From Acidimicrobiales bacterium (GTDB lineage: Bacteria > Actinomycetota > Acidimicrobiia > Acidimicrobiales > Palsa-688), in the NCBI GenBank assembly GCA_030039575.1, contig JASHVH010000336.1:1-9684 (forward strand): a stretch of DNA of 9,684 nt. The letters run 5' to 3'. Under the pieces are notes generated by a model that saw nothing but the letters and a program-made list of their open reading frames with translations, ran no database searches and was not told the DNA's origin. How positions within the stretch are numbered: position 1 is the stretch's first letter; the number at the start of each line of letters is the position of its first letter. Of the stretch, positions 1 to 6,759 are shown in pieces. The translations under genes and the position numbers were made by a program.

Positions 1-561
1 GTCAATGATCATCGAGTAAGTGTTCAGCGGGACGCTGTTGAGCCACTGGCGCTGAGCCAGGTAATGCAGGCCGAGGTCCTGGAACAGCACGGAGAGGCCG
101 CTGGGGCTGAACAAGAAGCTCCAGATGATGCCGGTCGTCACGAACCCAATGGCATAGGGGAGATAAAAAACGCTCTGGAAGACCCCCTTGCCCTTGCGCC
201 GTCTAAGAGCTAGAGCAGCCACCAGACCCAGACTGACCGGCAGGACAACCATGGCCACCGCCCAGATCAACGTGTTGTACACGTTGGTCGACAGCGCCGG
301 GTCGCTGAGCATGGCGCGATAATTGGCGAGGCCGACGAACTGCGAGGCGGTCAGGCCGTTGGAGTTGGTGAAGCTGGTCCACACCGTAACTACGACGGAG
401 TAGCCGAACATTCCGACCACAATGGCCAGCGCCGGTAGCACGAAGAGGTAAGCGCTGGCCTTGCGCCGGCGCCGCGCCCGCACACCACGGCGGGCTTGCT
501 CGGTTCCCGCATCGCGCGAGGCCTCACGGGTGACCACCCGGGGCAGCGCGACCGCTTTCAT
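1..561 (-). CDS. ABC sugar transporter permease, MalF/UgpA-type (partial)
   Basis: This is an inner-membrane subunit of a CUT1-type carbohydrate importer. I translated 187 codons from the ATG at 561 down to the window edge, so the C-terminal part, including the EAA loop that contacts the ATPase, lies outside. A basic N-terminus (arginine/lysine-rich around residues 24-34) is followed by a first membrane segment at about residues 37-60 (SAYLFVLPALAIVVGMFGYS). Further segments lie at about 97-119 and 132-151. The 'FVGLANYRAML' stretch near residues 75-85 and the 'FYLPYAIGFVTTGIIW' stretch near 132-147 are typical of MalF/LacF/UgpA permeases. GGAG lies 8 nt before the ATG. The gene follows the binding-protein gene by 135 nt, with a strong hairpin between them, and is probably co-transcribed with it. 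The substrate cannot be read from the permease; the context suggests a mannose-containing sugar. Confidence 0.93.
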   Translation of the reverse strand, partial: MKAVALPRVVTREASRDAGTEQARRGVRARRRRKASAYLFVLPALAIVVGMFGYSVVVTVWTSFTNSNGLTASQFVGLANYRAMLSDPALSTNVYNTLIWAVAMVVLPVSLGLVAALALRRRKGKGVFQSVFYLPYAIGFVTTGIIWSFLFSPSGLSVLFQDLGLHYLAQRQWLNSVPLNTYSMIID

Positions 562-589
562 ATTTGCTGCTCCACACTACCGCGACAGT

Positions 590-633
590 GCGCGGCCGGC
601 CCCAGGCCTAAAGGGCCCAGGTCCGGACCGCGC
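590..633 (-). other. Strong intergenic hairpin between binding-protein and permease genes
   Basis: On the minus strand GCGCGG at 633-628 pairs with CCGCGC at 595-590. Inside, CCGG pairs with CCGG after a one-base bulge. An inner 8-bp stem with two G-T pairs (CCTGGGCC against GGCCTGGG) closes on a CTTTA loop. That gives about 18 pairs over 44 nt with one bulge and one mismatch. No T-tract follows, so it is not a standard intrinsic terminator. Hairpins between a solute-binding-protein gene and its permease genes are known to stabilise the upstream mRNA (malE-malF is the classic case). That role here is inference. Confidence 0.7.
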
Positions 634-696
634 ACCGGTGTCCACGTCACGAGCAAGCAGGCGTAAGGCACTGCTCTCTCGACCGCTAGTACCCTT

Positions 697-1974
697 TTAG
701 CTCTTTACCGTTGACCAATACGAAACCGCCACCTTCTGCAGGGTCTGCAAGAACGGCATGAGGGAGAGGTTGGGGTTGAGGATGAACTTGGACAGGTCCG
801 AGGAGACCGCCACCGCGATCTGGGGTGGTGTGGCCTCCCAGTACCGGTTGCTCAGGGTGACGTGCTCAGCCTTGATCTCGTTAGCGACGGCTATGGCGGT
901 CGGGTCGGTAGACTTCACGACCGATTCGGCGCTGGTGAACGCCTGAAGCTGGTCCCATTTAGCCTGCACCGATGGCTCCATGAACGTGTTGAGCGCCGTC
1001 AGCGCGGCTTGTTCCTGTGAGCTGTGGGCGGACACGACGATCGGTCCCGTCTCGAAAATCATCTGCCAGCCGACTGCAGGGTTTATCGGCGGGACCACGA
1101 AACTGCCCAAGTCCTTCCCTGGCACCATACCGGCCTTGATGAGGGTGGCCTCGTCCCACGAGCCGATGAGCAGCATGGCATTGGACCCGTTGACAAAATC
1201 GATGGGTGGTGTTGGGTTGTCTATATCTAGAGGGGTGCTGAAGTAACCGTCGTCAGCCAGGGTCTTCCATTCGTTCATCGCCGCGACTACCGGCGCGCTC
1301 GTATAAGAAATCTTGCCTGCTACGAGCGCCTGATAGGCGGACGGGTCCTGTTCCACCAGGATCTGCTCGAACCAGATGAAGCCGGCCCAGTCGTCAACGT
1401 AATAGGTGAACGGCGTAATGCCGTTTTTCTTGAATGTCGCCGCGTCGCTCATCAGCTGCGCCCAGGTCGTCGGAACACCGATGTTGTACTTGGCGAAGTC
1501 CTTCTTGTTATAGAACATGACCCAGTTAGACGTGTATTGGGGGGCGCCGTAGTACTGTCCGTTGACCTCATAAGCCTTCTCGACGTCGGGGTTCAAGCCG
1601 TACTTCGACTCCCACGTTTTCACGTACGGGGTCAAATTAGCGAGCGCCCCCGCTTTGACGAGGGGCACCAGCTGCTGGCCGGACCACCACGTGTACAGCG
1701 GCGGGGACTTGGAGGTAGTAGCGGCTGCCCGCATAACCCCTTGGAAGGCGGTCGTGTTAGGGAAGGCATCCGCTTGCCATCCGACCCCGCCGTCGGCCTT
1801 GGCGATCACCGGCCCGATCGCATTGTAGGCCTGCGTCCAGGTGGGTTTGTCGTTGGCGAGCTGCAGGGTGATGCTGCTGGAAGCGCCGGCGGCCATAGGG
1901 AAGGACATCGAGCCCAAAACGGCCGCCGTCGCGGCTGTCGCTAAGAGCTTCAACCGCTTTTGTTTGCTTTTCAT
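697..1974 (-). CDS. Extracellular sugar-binding protein of an ABC importer (family 1)
   Basis: This is the substrate-capturing component of the importer whose permease follows. The product is 425 aa. The N-terminus MKSKQKRLKLL followed by an alanine-rich hydrophobic stretch ending near AAGASSS is a Sec signal peptide. No cysteine lipobox is visible, so this is not an obvious lipoprotein. The mature part has the family's usual features: a gene-typical length, the 'APQYTSNWVMFYNKKDFAKY' block (about residues 145-164), then 'VPTTWAQLM' and 'GSNAMLLIGSW'. These resemble MalE/UgpB-type sugar-binding proteins. I chose ATG 1974 because AAAGGAG lies 6 nt upstream; the in-frame TTG at 1992 would place that ribosome binding site inside the coding sequence. 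The gene has its own promoter and operator at 2242-2278. The ligand is not determined; a mannoside is inferred from neighbours. Confidence 0.93.
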   Translation of the reverse strand: MKSKQKRLKLLATAATAAVLGSMSFPMAAGASSSITLQLANDKPTWTQAYNAIGPVIAKADGGVGWQADAFPNTTAFQGVMRAAATTSKSPPLYTWWSGQQLVPLVKAGALANLTPYVKTWESKYGLNPDVEKAYEVNGQYYGAPQYTSNWVMFYNKKDFAKYNIGVPTTWAQLMSDAATFKKNGITPFTYYVDDWAGFIWFEQILVEQDPSAYQALVAGKISYTSAPVVAAMNEWKTLADDGYFSTPLDIDNPTPPIDFVNGSNAMLLIGSWDEATLIKAGMVPGKDLGSFVVPPINPAVGWQMIFETGPIVVSAHSSQEQAALTALNTFMEPSVQAKWDQLQAFTSAESVVKSTDPTAIAVANEIKAEHVTLSNRYWEATPPQIAVAVSSDLSKFILNPNLSLMPFLQTLQKVAVSYWSTVKS

Positions 1975-1980
1975 TGCTAA

Positions 1981-1987
1981 CTCCTTT
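1981..1987 (-). promoter_or_regulatory. Ribosome binding site of the sugar-binding protein
   Basis: AAAGGAG on the minus strand, 6 nt before the ATG at 1974. It decides the start: the longer reading from TTG 1992 would translate through this site. Confidence 0.85.
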
Positions 1988-2033
1988 GCCAATTTTGAAA
2001 GGTACGGCCGTGCCTGCTTATGCGCTCGTATGT

Positions 2034-2133
2034 GAGCCGGCCGCGTTGCCCACGGTCCTCGTCAGTCCTGGCGGAGCATTGGCGAGCCGGGCGGGTTGCC
2101 CACGATCCTGGTGAGTCCTGGCGGAGCATCGGC
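2034..2133 (-). repeat. 50-bp tandem repeat, two copies, in the binding-protein leader
   Basis: Copy 1 is 2034-2083 and copy 2 is 2084-2133, directly adjacent. By eye they match at 44 of 50 positions; four of the six differences are C/G exchanges. The unit begins GAGCCGG and contains GTTGCCCACG and AGTCCTGGCGGAGCAT. Fifty is not a multiple of three and the copies fall in different frames, so this is not a protein repeat. It lies in the long untranslated leader between the predicted transcription start (about 2242) and the ATG at 1974. Function unknown. Confidence 0.85.
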
Positions 2134-2185
2134 GCGACATGGCGCTGGGCAGTGACAAACCGGCCCCCTCCCCCTGTTCCTACTG

Positions 2186-2194
2186 GATAACACA
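2186..2194. promoter_or_regulatory. Possible operator half-site
   Basis: GATAACACA equals one complete half of the operator at 2242-2259 (9 of 9 bases). The other half is not conserved here, so this may be a weak auxiliary site or chance. Confidence 0.25.
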
Positions 2195-2225
2195 ATCGTA
2201 AAACCCCTCACCCTGCTGTCACCAG

Positions 2226-2241
2226 TCGGGTCCTGTCCCGA
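2226..2241 (-). other. Small stem-loop at the predicted 5' end of the binding-protein mRNA
   Basis: TCGGG (2226-2230) and CCCGA (2237-2241) form a perfect 5-bp inverted repeat with a 6-nt loop. It sits right beside the operator and just downstream of the predicted transcription start, where a hairpin could protect the mRNA end. The role is inference; a 5-bp repeat can occur by chance in GC-rich DNA. Confidence 0.35.
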
Positions 2242-2259
2242 TGTGTTATCGTTAGCACA
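2242..2259. promoter_or_regulatory. LacI-type operator upstream of the sugar-binding protein
   Basis: TGTGTTATCGTTAGCACA is an 18-bp near-palindrome with a central CG, the form bound by LacI-family dimers. Seven of nine base pairs are symmetric. It closely matches the operator at 8551-8568 (consensus TRTGTTATCGWTAGCAYA). It overlaps the predicted -10 region of the promoter at 2249-2278, so binding should block transcription. The likely repressor is the LacI protein encoded at 4685-5761. Confidence 0.8.
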
Positions 2260-2278
2260 GTCCGACGGCCACCGTCAA
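2249..2278 (-). promoter_or_regulatory. Predicted promoter of the sugar-binding protein operon
   Basis: On the minus strand TTGACG (2278-2273) is a good -35 box. TAACGA (2254-2249), 18 nt further on, is a weak -10 inside the operator. The same TTGACG-to-operator arrangement recurs at 8558-8586, which supports both. The transcription start would be near 2242, leaving a leader of about 265 nt. Confidence 0.55.
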
Positions 2279-2329
2279 GGCAGCCGCCGGCGATTGTGAA
2301 GGAACGTACTCGTCACCAAGGAGGCAAAG

Positions 2330-2514
2330 ATGACGACCGTGGCGACCACTCGACCCGGGCTGGGGGCGATCGTGAGGCGTACGAGAGTGACGGGTGCGTG
2401 CTGGTCAAGGGGCTCATCAGCCCCGAAGAAGCAGAAGAGATGAGGCAAGAGCGGGTGGCAGCCCGCATCTTTCATCTGGACGCTGCCCCCGAGGAGAAAG
2501 TTGCGTGTCTCGTA
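2330..2514 (+). pseudogene. Frameshifted and truncated phytanoyl-CoA dioxygenase (PhyH)-like gene remnant
   Basis: A good start is present: AAGGAGG at 2318-2324, 5 nt before ATG 2330, reading MTTVATTRPGLG. After a run of five Gs (2362-2366) the sense continues one frame over as DREAYESDGCVLVKGL (about 2368-2415) and then ISPEEAEEMRQE (to about 2451). This is the typical N-terminus of PhyH-family Fe(II)/2-oxoglutarate oxygenases ('DGYVLVKGLLSPEEAEELR'). One extra G in the run would restore a single frame. Clear resemblance fades after about 2451, and the convergent epimerase gene ends at 2515, so the catalytic domain with the HxD...H iron ligands is absent. The fragment is divergent from the binding-protein gene and shares its promoter region. 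A sequencing error could explain the frameshift but not the truncation. Confidence 0.65.
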
Positions 2515-3549
2515 CTACCGGTCGCCGAACGTGACCACGCCACCTTCGGCTATGCCGGAGACGGGCCCCCTTCCCTCGAACACCACTGCTTCGACCGTGG
2601 CCTGGCGCGAAGCGCGGCCCTCGATCCGCAGACCGCTGGAGCCCCTCGCCCTCACGCCGGCGAGCCCGTGACCCGGGATAGCCACCGCGGGTTCGACGGC
2701 GACCACGTAAGCGCGACCGAACCACGGCCAATCACAGGTCGAACAAACCTCCTGCCAAAGCCAGGCCTTGTCGAACACCTCGAGCGGCCAACGCAGCCCG
2801 ACCCCGAGGTTGAGGCGCGGGTTCGTGATGGCAAAATAACCGGAGTTGAAGTCAAGGAGGTAGGCCAGGACGGCGCGTGGTTCGTCAGGGCCCGGGATAC
2901 GGCCGAGGTCTACCAGTTCTCCCGACGATGTCGTAACGATAGGCCACGAGTAACGGGCACCTGCCTTCAGCAGGGTCCCCGGTCCCTCGTCGTCGGCTTC
3001 AACCGTTTCGCACCCCGCGCTCAGTACCGAGCCGGCCTCGAGCAGAGGCGCGCCAAAAGCAGGATGGTGCGACCACATCACCTCCACGCCCTCATTTGAG
3101 TCGTTGGTTATTACCTCTCGAACGCGTAGCGCCGGCCCGTCCAGGGCCATTTCGCGTCGCACGTGCAATGGGGCAGAAAAGAGCGTTGCCTCCAGGGTGA
3201 CAGTCGAGCCGGTGCTGTCGAGCACTGTCCATGGGAGCAGCGCCGCCTCACCATGGAAACCCCAGGTCACTCCCCGTTCGGTGCACTCGTCTCCGCCGTT
3301 CGGGAGGAGCAGTTGCCAGCCACCCGGGTACGCCTCGATCCAGCGCTCCATGGAGCTCGCCGCTCTGGGCCAGGGGCTGGGCGCCCGCACCCCCCACGGG
3401 GACTTGAACAGGACGTCAACCCCACTGGCGCGATGAACCATCGAGTAAATATCGGCGCCTTTGTCCGGCAGCACCGTTACTTCTATTTGCGCGTTCTGCA
3501 AGGTCAACGCCCGCACGCCCGGGACGATCTCGGTCAGGGCGGCAGGCAT
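2515..3549 (-). CDS. Aldose 1-epimerase (galactose mutarotase)-like protein
   Basis: This protein of 344 aa probably interconverts alpha and beta anomers of a free sugar, or a close relative of that reaction. Family features visible are GGWQLLLPNGGDE (about residues 77-89), WGFHGEA with His99, the HHPAFG block with His161/His162, and VEP with Glu286 near the end. His and Glu in these positions are the acid/base pair of mutarotases. The overall shape resembles the DUF4432/galactose-mutarotase-like subgroup rather than classical GalM. ATG 3549 has only a weak AGGGG very close upstream. The gap to the preceding mannonate dehydratase gene is 36 nt, so it is the last gene of the operon. Mannose is the likely substrate by context; the exact sugar is inference. 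Confidence 0.8.
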   Translation of the reverse strand: MPAALTEIVPGVRALTLQNAQIEVTVLPDKGADIYSMVHRASGVDVLFKSPWGVRAPSPWPRAASSMERWIEAYPGGWQLLLPNGGDECTERGVTWGFHGEAALLPWTVLDSTGSTVTLEATLFSAPLHVRREMALDGPALRVREVITNDSNEGVEVMWSHHPAFGAPLLEAGSVLSAGCETVEADDEGPGTLLKAGARYSWPIVTTSSGELVDLGRIPGPDEPRAVLAYLLDFNSGYFAITNPRLNLGVGLRWPLEVFDKAWLWQEVCSTCDWPWFGRAYVVAVEPAVAIPGHGLAGVRARGSSGLRIEGRASRQATVEAVVFEGRGPVSGIAEGGVVTFGDR

Positions 3550-3585
3550 GGCCCCTGCGCGGCTGTCACGGGAGTGCTACGGCAG

Positions 3586-4647
3586 TCATCGGGTCCCGGT
3601 CCCATCGTCCAGTTCCATCATCTCGATAAGGCCCTGGATGTAGCCGAGCGCAAACGCTCGGCCACGATGCCCGTAGGGTGAATCACCCACCAGGGCCGGG
3701 GTGTGGTCGTCCAAAATGAAGCCGTCGAACCCATGCCGGCTCAATTCTCTGATTACCCGCGCCGGCCGGTAGTTACCCTCTCCGAGGAAGCACTCGACGA
3801 ACTCCGGCACCGTACCCTTTACGTCCCTCAGGTGGACGTAAGCTATTTTGTTCCGGGGGGCCAGGAACCTTATGGCGTCGAGCACGGCCTCCTCACCGCC
3901 CATCTCGGAGACGGTCCCCAAGCAGAGCTCGATCCCGAAGCCCGGGCCCGGCGAAAGCTCGACGGCTTTCCTGAGCGCGTCCACCGAGCGGAAAATCCGG
4001 GCCACGTTACCGAGGGACGGGACCGGGGGGTCGTCGGGGTGCAGCGCCATCCGGACGCCGGCCTCCTCGGCCACCGGGACCAGCGCCTCGACAAAGTACT
4101 CGTACGCGTCCCACATATCTTCGTCTGTTCGCGTCTCGGGAATTTCGAACAAAGCGCCCCGGCTCCAGGAGTCTTTTTGGTCTTCCACCCGCCGGTCGCG
4201 GCGGGCCACCAGGACTTTGCCGGCCTGGCTGCCATCTTCGGCCACCGACAGGTCGAAGCCCGACACGATCGCGCCCCCACGGCCCACGGGGGCAAGGTCC
4301 GTCCGCCACACCGAAGTGGGCATCCAGTTGAACCCCAGGATAGGAATGCCCGCCTTTCCCATGTTGCGGATGGTGGCCGCGACATTTTCGATTTCCTGGT
4401 CCCTCCCGGGCCGCCCCAGCATGGCGTCCTCGTAGAAGGCGTTGGGTACGTTCTCGATCGCCTCTAGGCGCAGCCCGTAGCCTTCGGCTCTTTCCCGCAG
4501 CGCCACCAGGTCACCGAGCTCCCAGCGTTGCTCGCCAGGCAGGTCCGGAGTGTTCAGCTGCACCGCAGTCACACCCAATTGGCTGGCGAAGGCGAGGTAC
4601 TCCTCGGTTGCCCGCGCCGCTTGGCCCACCCCAATTCTCATCGGCAT
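3586..4647 (-). CDS. uxuA: Mannonate dehydratase, UxuA family
   Basis: This enzyme (EC 4.2.1.8) dehydrates D-mannonate to 2-keto-3-deoxy-D-gluconate in the cytoplasm, using Mn2+. The product is 353 aa, close to the shorter Gram-positive/Thermotoga-type members and shorter than E. coli UxuA. The TIM-barrel metal ligands are visible: His203 in LHPDDPP, Cys242 in ELCLGTVSEM, His272 in YVHLRDV and Asp314 in LDDHTP. The N-terminal MRIGVGQA and the central FNWMPTSVWRTDL block also fit. ATG 4647 has GGAG 9 nt upstream; a second ATG at 4641 is further from it. It lies 37 nt after the LacI gene. In most bacteria UxuA belongs to glucuronate breakdown. Here it sits among mannose genes, so it may act on mannonate made by oxidation of mannose. 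No dehydrogenase is present in the window to confirm this. Confidence 0.88.
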   Translation of the reverse strand: MPMRIGVGQAARATEEYLAFASQLGVTAVQLNTPDLPGEQRWELGDLVALRERAEGYGLRLEAIENVPNAFYEDAMLGRPGRDQEIENVAATIRNMGKAGIPILGFNWMPTSVWRTDLAPVGRGGAIVSGFDLSVAEDGSQAGKVLVARRDRRVEDQKDSWSRGALFEIPETRTDEDMWDAYEYFVEALVPVAEEAGVRMALHPDDPPVPSLGNVARIFRSVDALRKAVELSPGPGFGIELCLGTVSEMGGEEAVLDAIRFLAPRNKIAYVHLRDVKGTVPEFVECFLGEGNYRPARVIRELSRHGFDGFILDDHTPALVGDSPYGHRGRAFALGYIQGLIEMMELDDGTGTR

Positions 4648-4684
4648 AATTCACTTCTCCGTGTGATGCCGGCGTAGCTTAGCC

Positions 4685-5761
4685 TCACGAGCCGGCCGCG
4701 GCCCGTCCCCCGTTCCCTCTGCCGAAGAGGTTGTAGCTCCCGCCCACCGGGCCGTACTCGATAACCGAGGTCGGGATGATAACCCGACGCGGTGGTACGT
4801 CCGCAGCGTTCGCCCCGACCCGGTCGAGGAGAAGGCGCGCCGCCTCGCGCCCCAGTTCGACGGGGTCGTACGCCACCACGATGAGCGGGAGCGCCAATAT
4901 GCCCGCCAGCTCGAAATCATCGAACCCGGCCAGGGCTATCGGCGGGTCTACTTCACTGGCGGCGCGCAAGGCCCCGAACATGTTGCGGTTGTTCGCGGCA
5001 AATAACGCCGTCGGCGGCGTGGCCAGGGCCAGGATAGAGCGCACCGTTTTTTCGGCCGCCGTGACGTCGCTCTCTTGATAGCGGACGTACCGTTTATAAG
5101 AACGCAGGCCCGCCTCGGACATGGCGGCTTGGAAGCCGCGGAACCGCTCGGCCCCCGTCCATACTGTGGACGGCAGGCCGACAAAACCGATCCGGGTGTG
5201 ACCGCGCTTGATCAACCGGCTCGTCGCTTCCTTGGTCCCGGCGAAGTCGTCCACGAGCACGCAATCAGCCGCGATCCCCGAGGGCGGGCGAGCCACGAAA
5301 ACGACAGGGGCCCCCCGCATCGGCCCAGCGGCCAGGTGCCGGTGATCGTCCCCCTCGGGGGCGATAATGATGCCCTCGACACGTCGGCTCAACAGGTCGG
5401 TCACCAGTCGCGCTTCGCGCTCGACGTCCCGTCCGGCGTTCACGAACATGACCGTCAGGCCGTGTTGTTCTGCTACTTCACCAACGCCGAGAGCAAGTTG
5501 GGAGTAAAACGGGTTGGCCAGGTTGCCGATGATCAACCCAATGGCATCGGCGCCTCGGCCGATGCGCAAGTTGCGGGCGGTGTCATTCCTCAGATAGCCG
5601 AGTTGTTGTACTGCGGCCCGGACCCGGTTCTTCGTGTCGTCTGTTATCCGCGGGTCATCATGCAACGCTCGGGACACAGTCATGACGCTGACGCCCGCCA
5701 ACGTGGCGACATCGCGCATAGTGGGCACGGACCGGCTACCGCGAGACGCCGGCCCCATCAT
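4685..5761 (-). CDS. LacI-family transcriptional regulator
   Basis: This is a sugar-responsive DNA-binding protein of 358 aa. The N-terminal helix-turn-helix is MRDVATLAGVSVMTVSRALH (residues 15-34). The hinge-helix region LRNDTARNLR (57-66) fits minor-groove insertion at the central CG of an operator. From about residue 72 (AIGLIIGNLANPFYSQL) a periplasmic-binding-protein-like effector domain runs to the end, including TALFAANNRNMFGALRA and LAGFDDFELA. The gene overlaps the ROK gene by ATGA at 5761-5758, so it is translated from the same mRNA. Starts at 5761 and 5758 (MM) are both possible. Two matching palindromes, upstream of its own operon (8551) and of the importer (2242), are the obvious targets. 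The inducer is probably mannose or a mannoside, by context only. Confidence 0.92.
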   Translation of the reverse strand: MMGPASRGSRSVPTMRDVATLAGVSVMTVSRALHDDPRITDDTKNRVRAAVQQLGYLRNDTARNLRIGRGADAIGLIIGNLANPFYSQLALGVGEVAEQHGLTVMFVNAGRDVEREARLVTDLLSRRVEGIIIAPEGDDHRHLAAGPMRGAPVVFVARPPSGIAADCVLVDDFAGTKEATSRLIKRGHTRIGFVGLPSTVWTGAERFRGFQAAMSEAGLRSYKRYVRYQESDVTAAEKTVRSILALATPPTALFAANNRNMFGALRAASEVDPPIALAGFDDFELAGILALPLIVVAYDPVELGREAARLLLDRVGANAADVPPRRVIIPTSVIEYGPVGGSYNLFGRGNGGRAAAGS

Positions 5762-6759
5762 TTACTTACCTGGGCCCGTCTCGGTTGTGGTCCGGGCCCG
5801 TCCGCCGCCCCGGGAACAGCAACGTTCGGCCCGGTGCGCTTGGCATAAGCGGCTGCACCCAATAGGGCGGCTTGCTCGGGATGAGCCGCCACTGTCGCGG
5901 CGATGCCAACAACCGGGGCCCTGCCGCCACTGTGCAGGCCGCCAATCAGAGCCGGGCCAATAAGGTCCCACGAACCCGTCATCGAACCCCCGATGACGAG
6001 CACGCTGGCTCCGAATTCGCCCAGCCAGGGCTGCAAAGCGATCCCGAGTTGCTCGAAAGCCTCGCGCAGCACGGCCGCCGCGGCCTGGTCCCCGGCGCGC
6101 GCTTGCCGGGCCACGTACGCGGTGTCGCCCGGCACCACGCCAGTACGGCCGTGGTACGCCCTTTCGATAGCCCGAGCGGAGACCACGTCTTCGAGAGGGA
6201 GGCCGCCGATCCGTAACAGGTCGACCCGTCCCTCGGGAGGTACGCCCGGGCCGTCGTGGCGAAGGTCGCCGTCGGCGATGAAGGCGGAGCCGACCCCGGT
6301 ACCCAGCGTGATGGCGACGCAGCGCTCATGGCCGGCAGCCGCCCCGAACAGCCATTCGCCCCACAGGAACGCGTCTGCATCGTTCAGGAAGATTATCGAG
6401 CCCGGAGGCCCCGGCAACCCTTCTGCCAGCGCGTTACCAACGTCCACGCCATTTAGCGCCTCGAACTTGCCGACGTCGGCGAACAAGCCGATCCCTCGCT
6501 CGTAGTCAAAGGGGCCGGGAATGGCGACGCCCCAACGTTGCCGAGCGGGGACGACCAGACCCCGGCCACACAGGATAATGGCGCCGAGGAGTTCGCCGGC
6601 GCTGGCGGACGCGTTGAGCGCGGCCCGCTGGAGGGTGGCCCCCATCACGACGCCGGCGTTGACGTCCACAAGAGCGGCAGTTACATGAGTGCCCCCGATC
6701 TCGAGCACCGGCAGCGCGTGCCGTTTTTTTGGCTGGTGCGGCGGCCCTCCCGGTTTCAA
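5758..6759 (-). CDS. ROK-family sugar kinase (likely hexokinase-type)
   Basis: This kinase phosphorylates a hexose with ATP; mannose or fructose fits the neighbours. The product is up to 333 aa. The first phosphate-binding loop is LEIGGTHVTAAL (residues 19-30, with Glu where Asp is usual). The catalytic base is Asp127 in FLNDADAFLWGEW, and TLGTGVGSAF (151-160) is the second ATP loop. The ROK zinc motif CxCGxxGCxE is missing: its place is taken by VDLLRIGGLPLEDVVS (about 179-194). The longest reading starts at TTG 6759, overlapping the stop of the PMI-like gene as TTGA. An internal GTG at 6708 is another possibility, because the conserved domain begins just there. A run of seven As (minus strand, 6730-6724) lies in the N-terminal extension. 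The gene overlaps the LacI gene by 4 nt. Confidence 0.85.
   Translation of the reverse strand: MKPGGPPHQPKKRHALPVLEIGGTHVTAALVDVNAGVVMGATLQRAALNASASAGELLGAIILCGRGLVVPARQRWGVAIPGPFDYERGIGLFADVGKFEALNGVDVGNALAEGLPGPPGSIIFLNDADAFLWGEWLFGAAAGHERCVAITLGTGVGSAFIADGDLRHDGPGVPPEGRVDLLRIGGLPLEDVVSARAIERAYHGRTGVVPGDTAYVARQARAGDQAAAAVLREAFEQLGIALQPWLGEFGASVLVIGGSMTGSWDLIGPALIGGLHSGGRAPVVGIAATVAAHPEQAALLGAAAYAKRTGPNVAVPGAADGPGPQPRRAQVSK

Noticed and set aside
1975..1992. TTG start at 1992 for the binding protein
   Set aside because: It would put AAAGGAG inside the coding sequence; ATG 1974 has that site at ideal spacing and gives a normal signal peptide.
1977..2195. 72-codon minus-strand reading frame across the 50-bp repeat
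   Set aside because: The two repeat copies fall in different frames (50 is not a multiple of 3), there is no domain-like sequence, and it overlaps the ribosome binding site and start of the binding-protein gene. Better explained as leader RNA.
2515..3099. Continuation of the plus-strand PhyH-like frame
   Set aside because: Beyond 2514 it is antisense to the conserved epimerase gene and shows no PhyH motifs; only the first part is a gene remnant.
3703..4467. Long plus-strand frame of 254 codons opposite the mannonate dehydratase
   Set aside because: It is antisense to a gene with intact catalytic residues; such frames are common in GC-rich DNA, and its composition is not protein-like.
6724..6730. 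Programmed frameshift at the A7 run
   Set aside because: The PMI-like frame has already ended at 6756 and the ROK frame is open across the run, so no frame change is needed.
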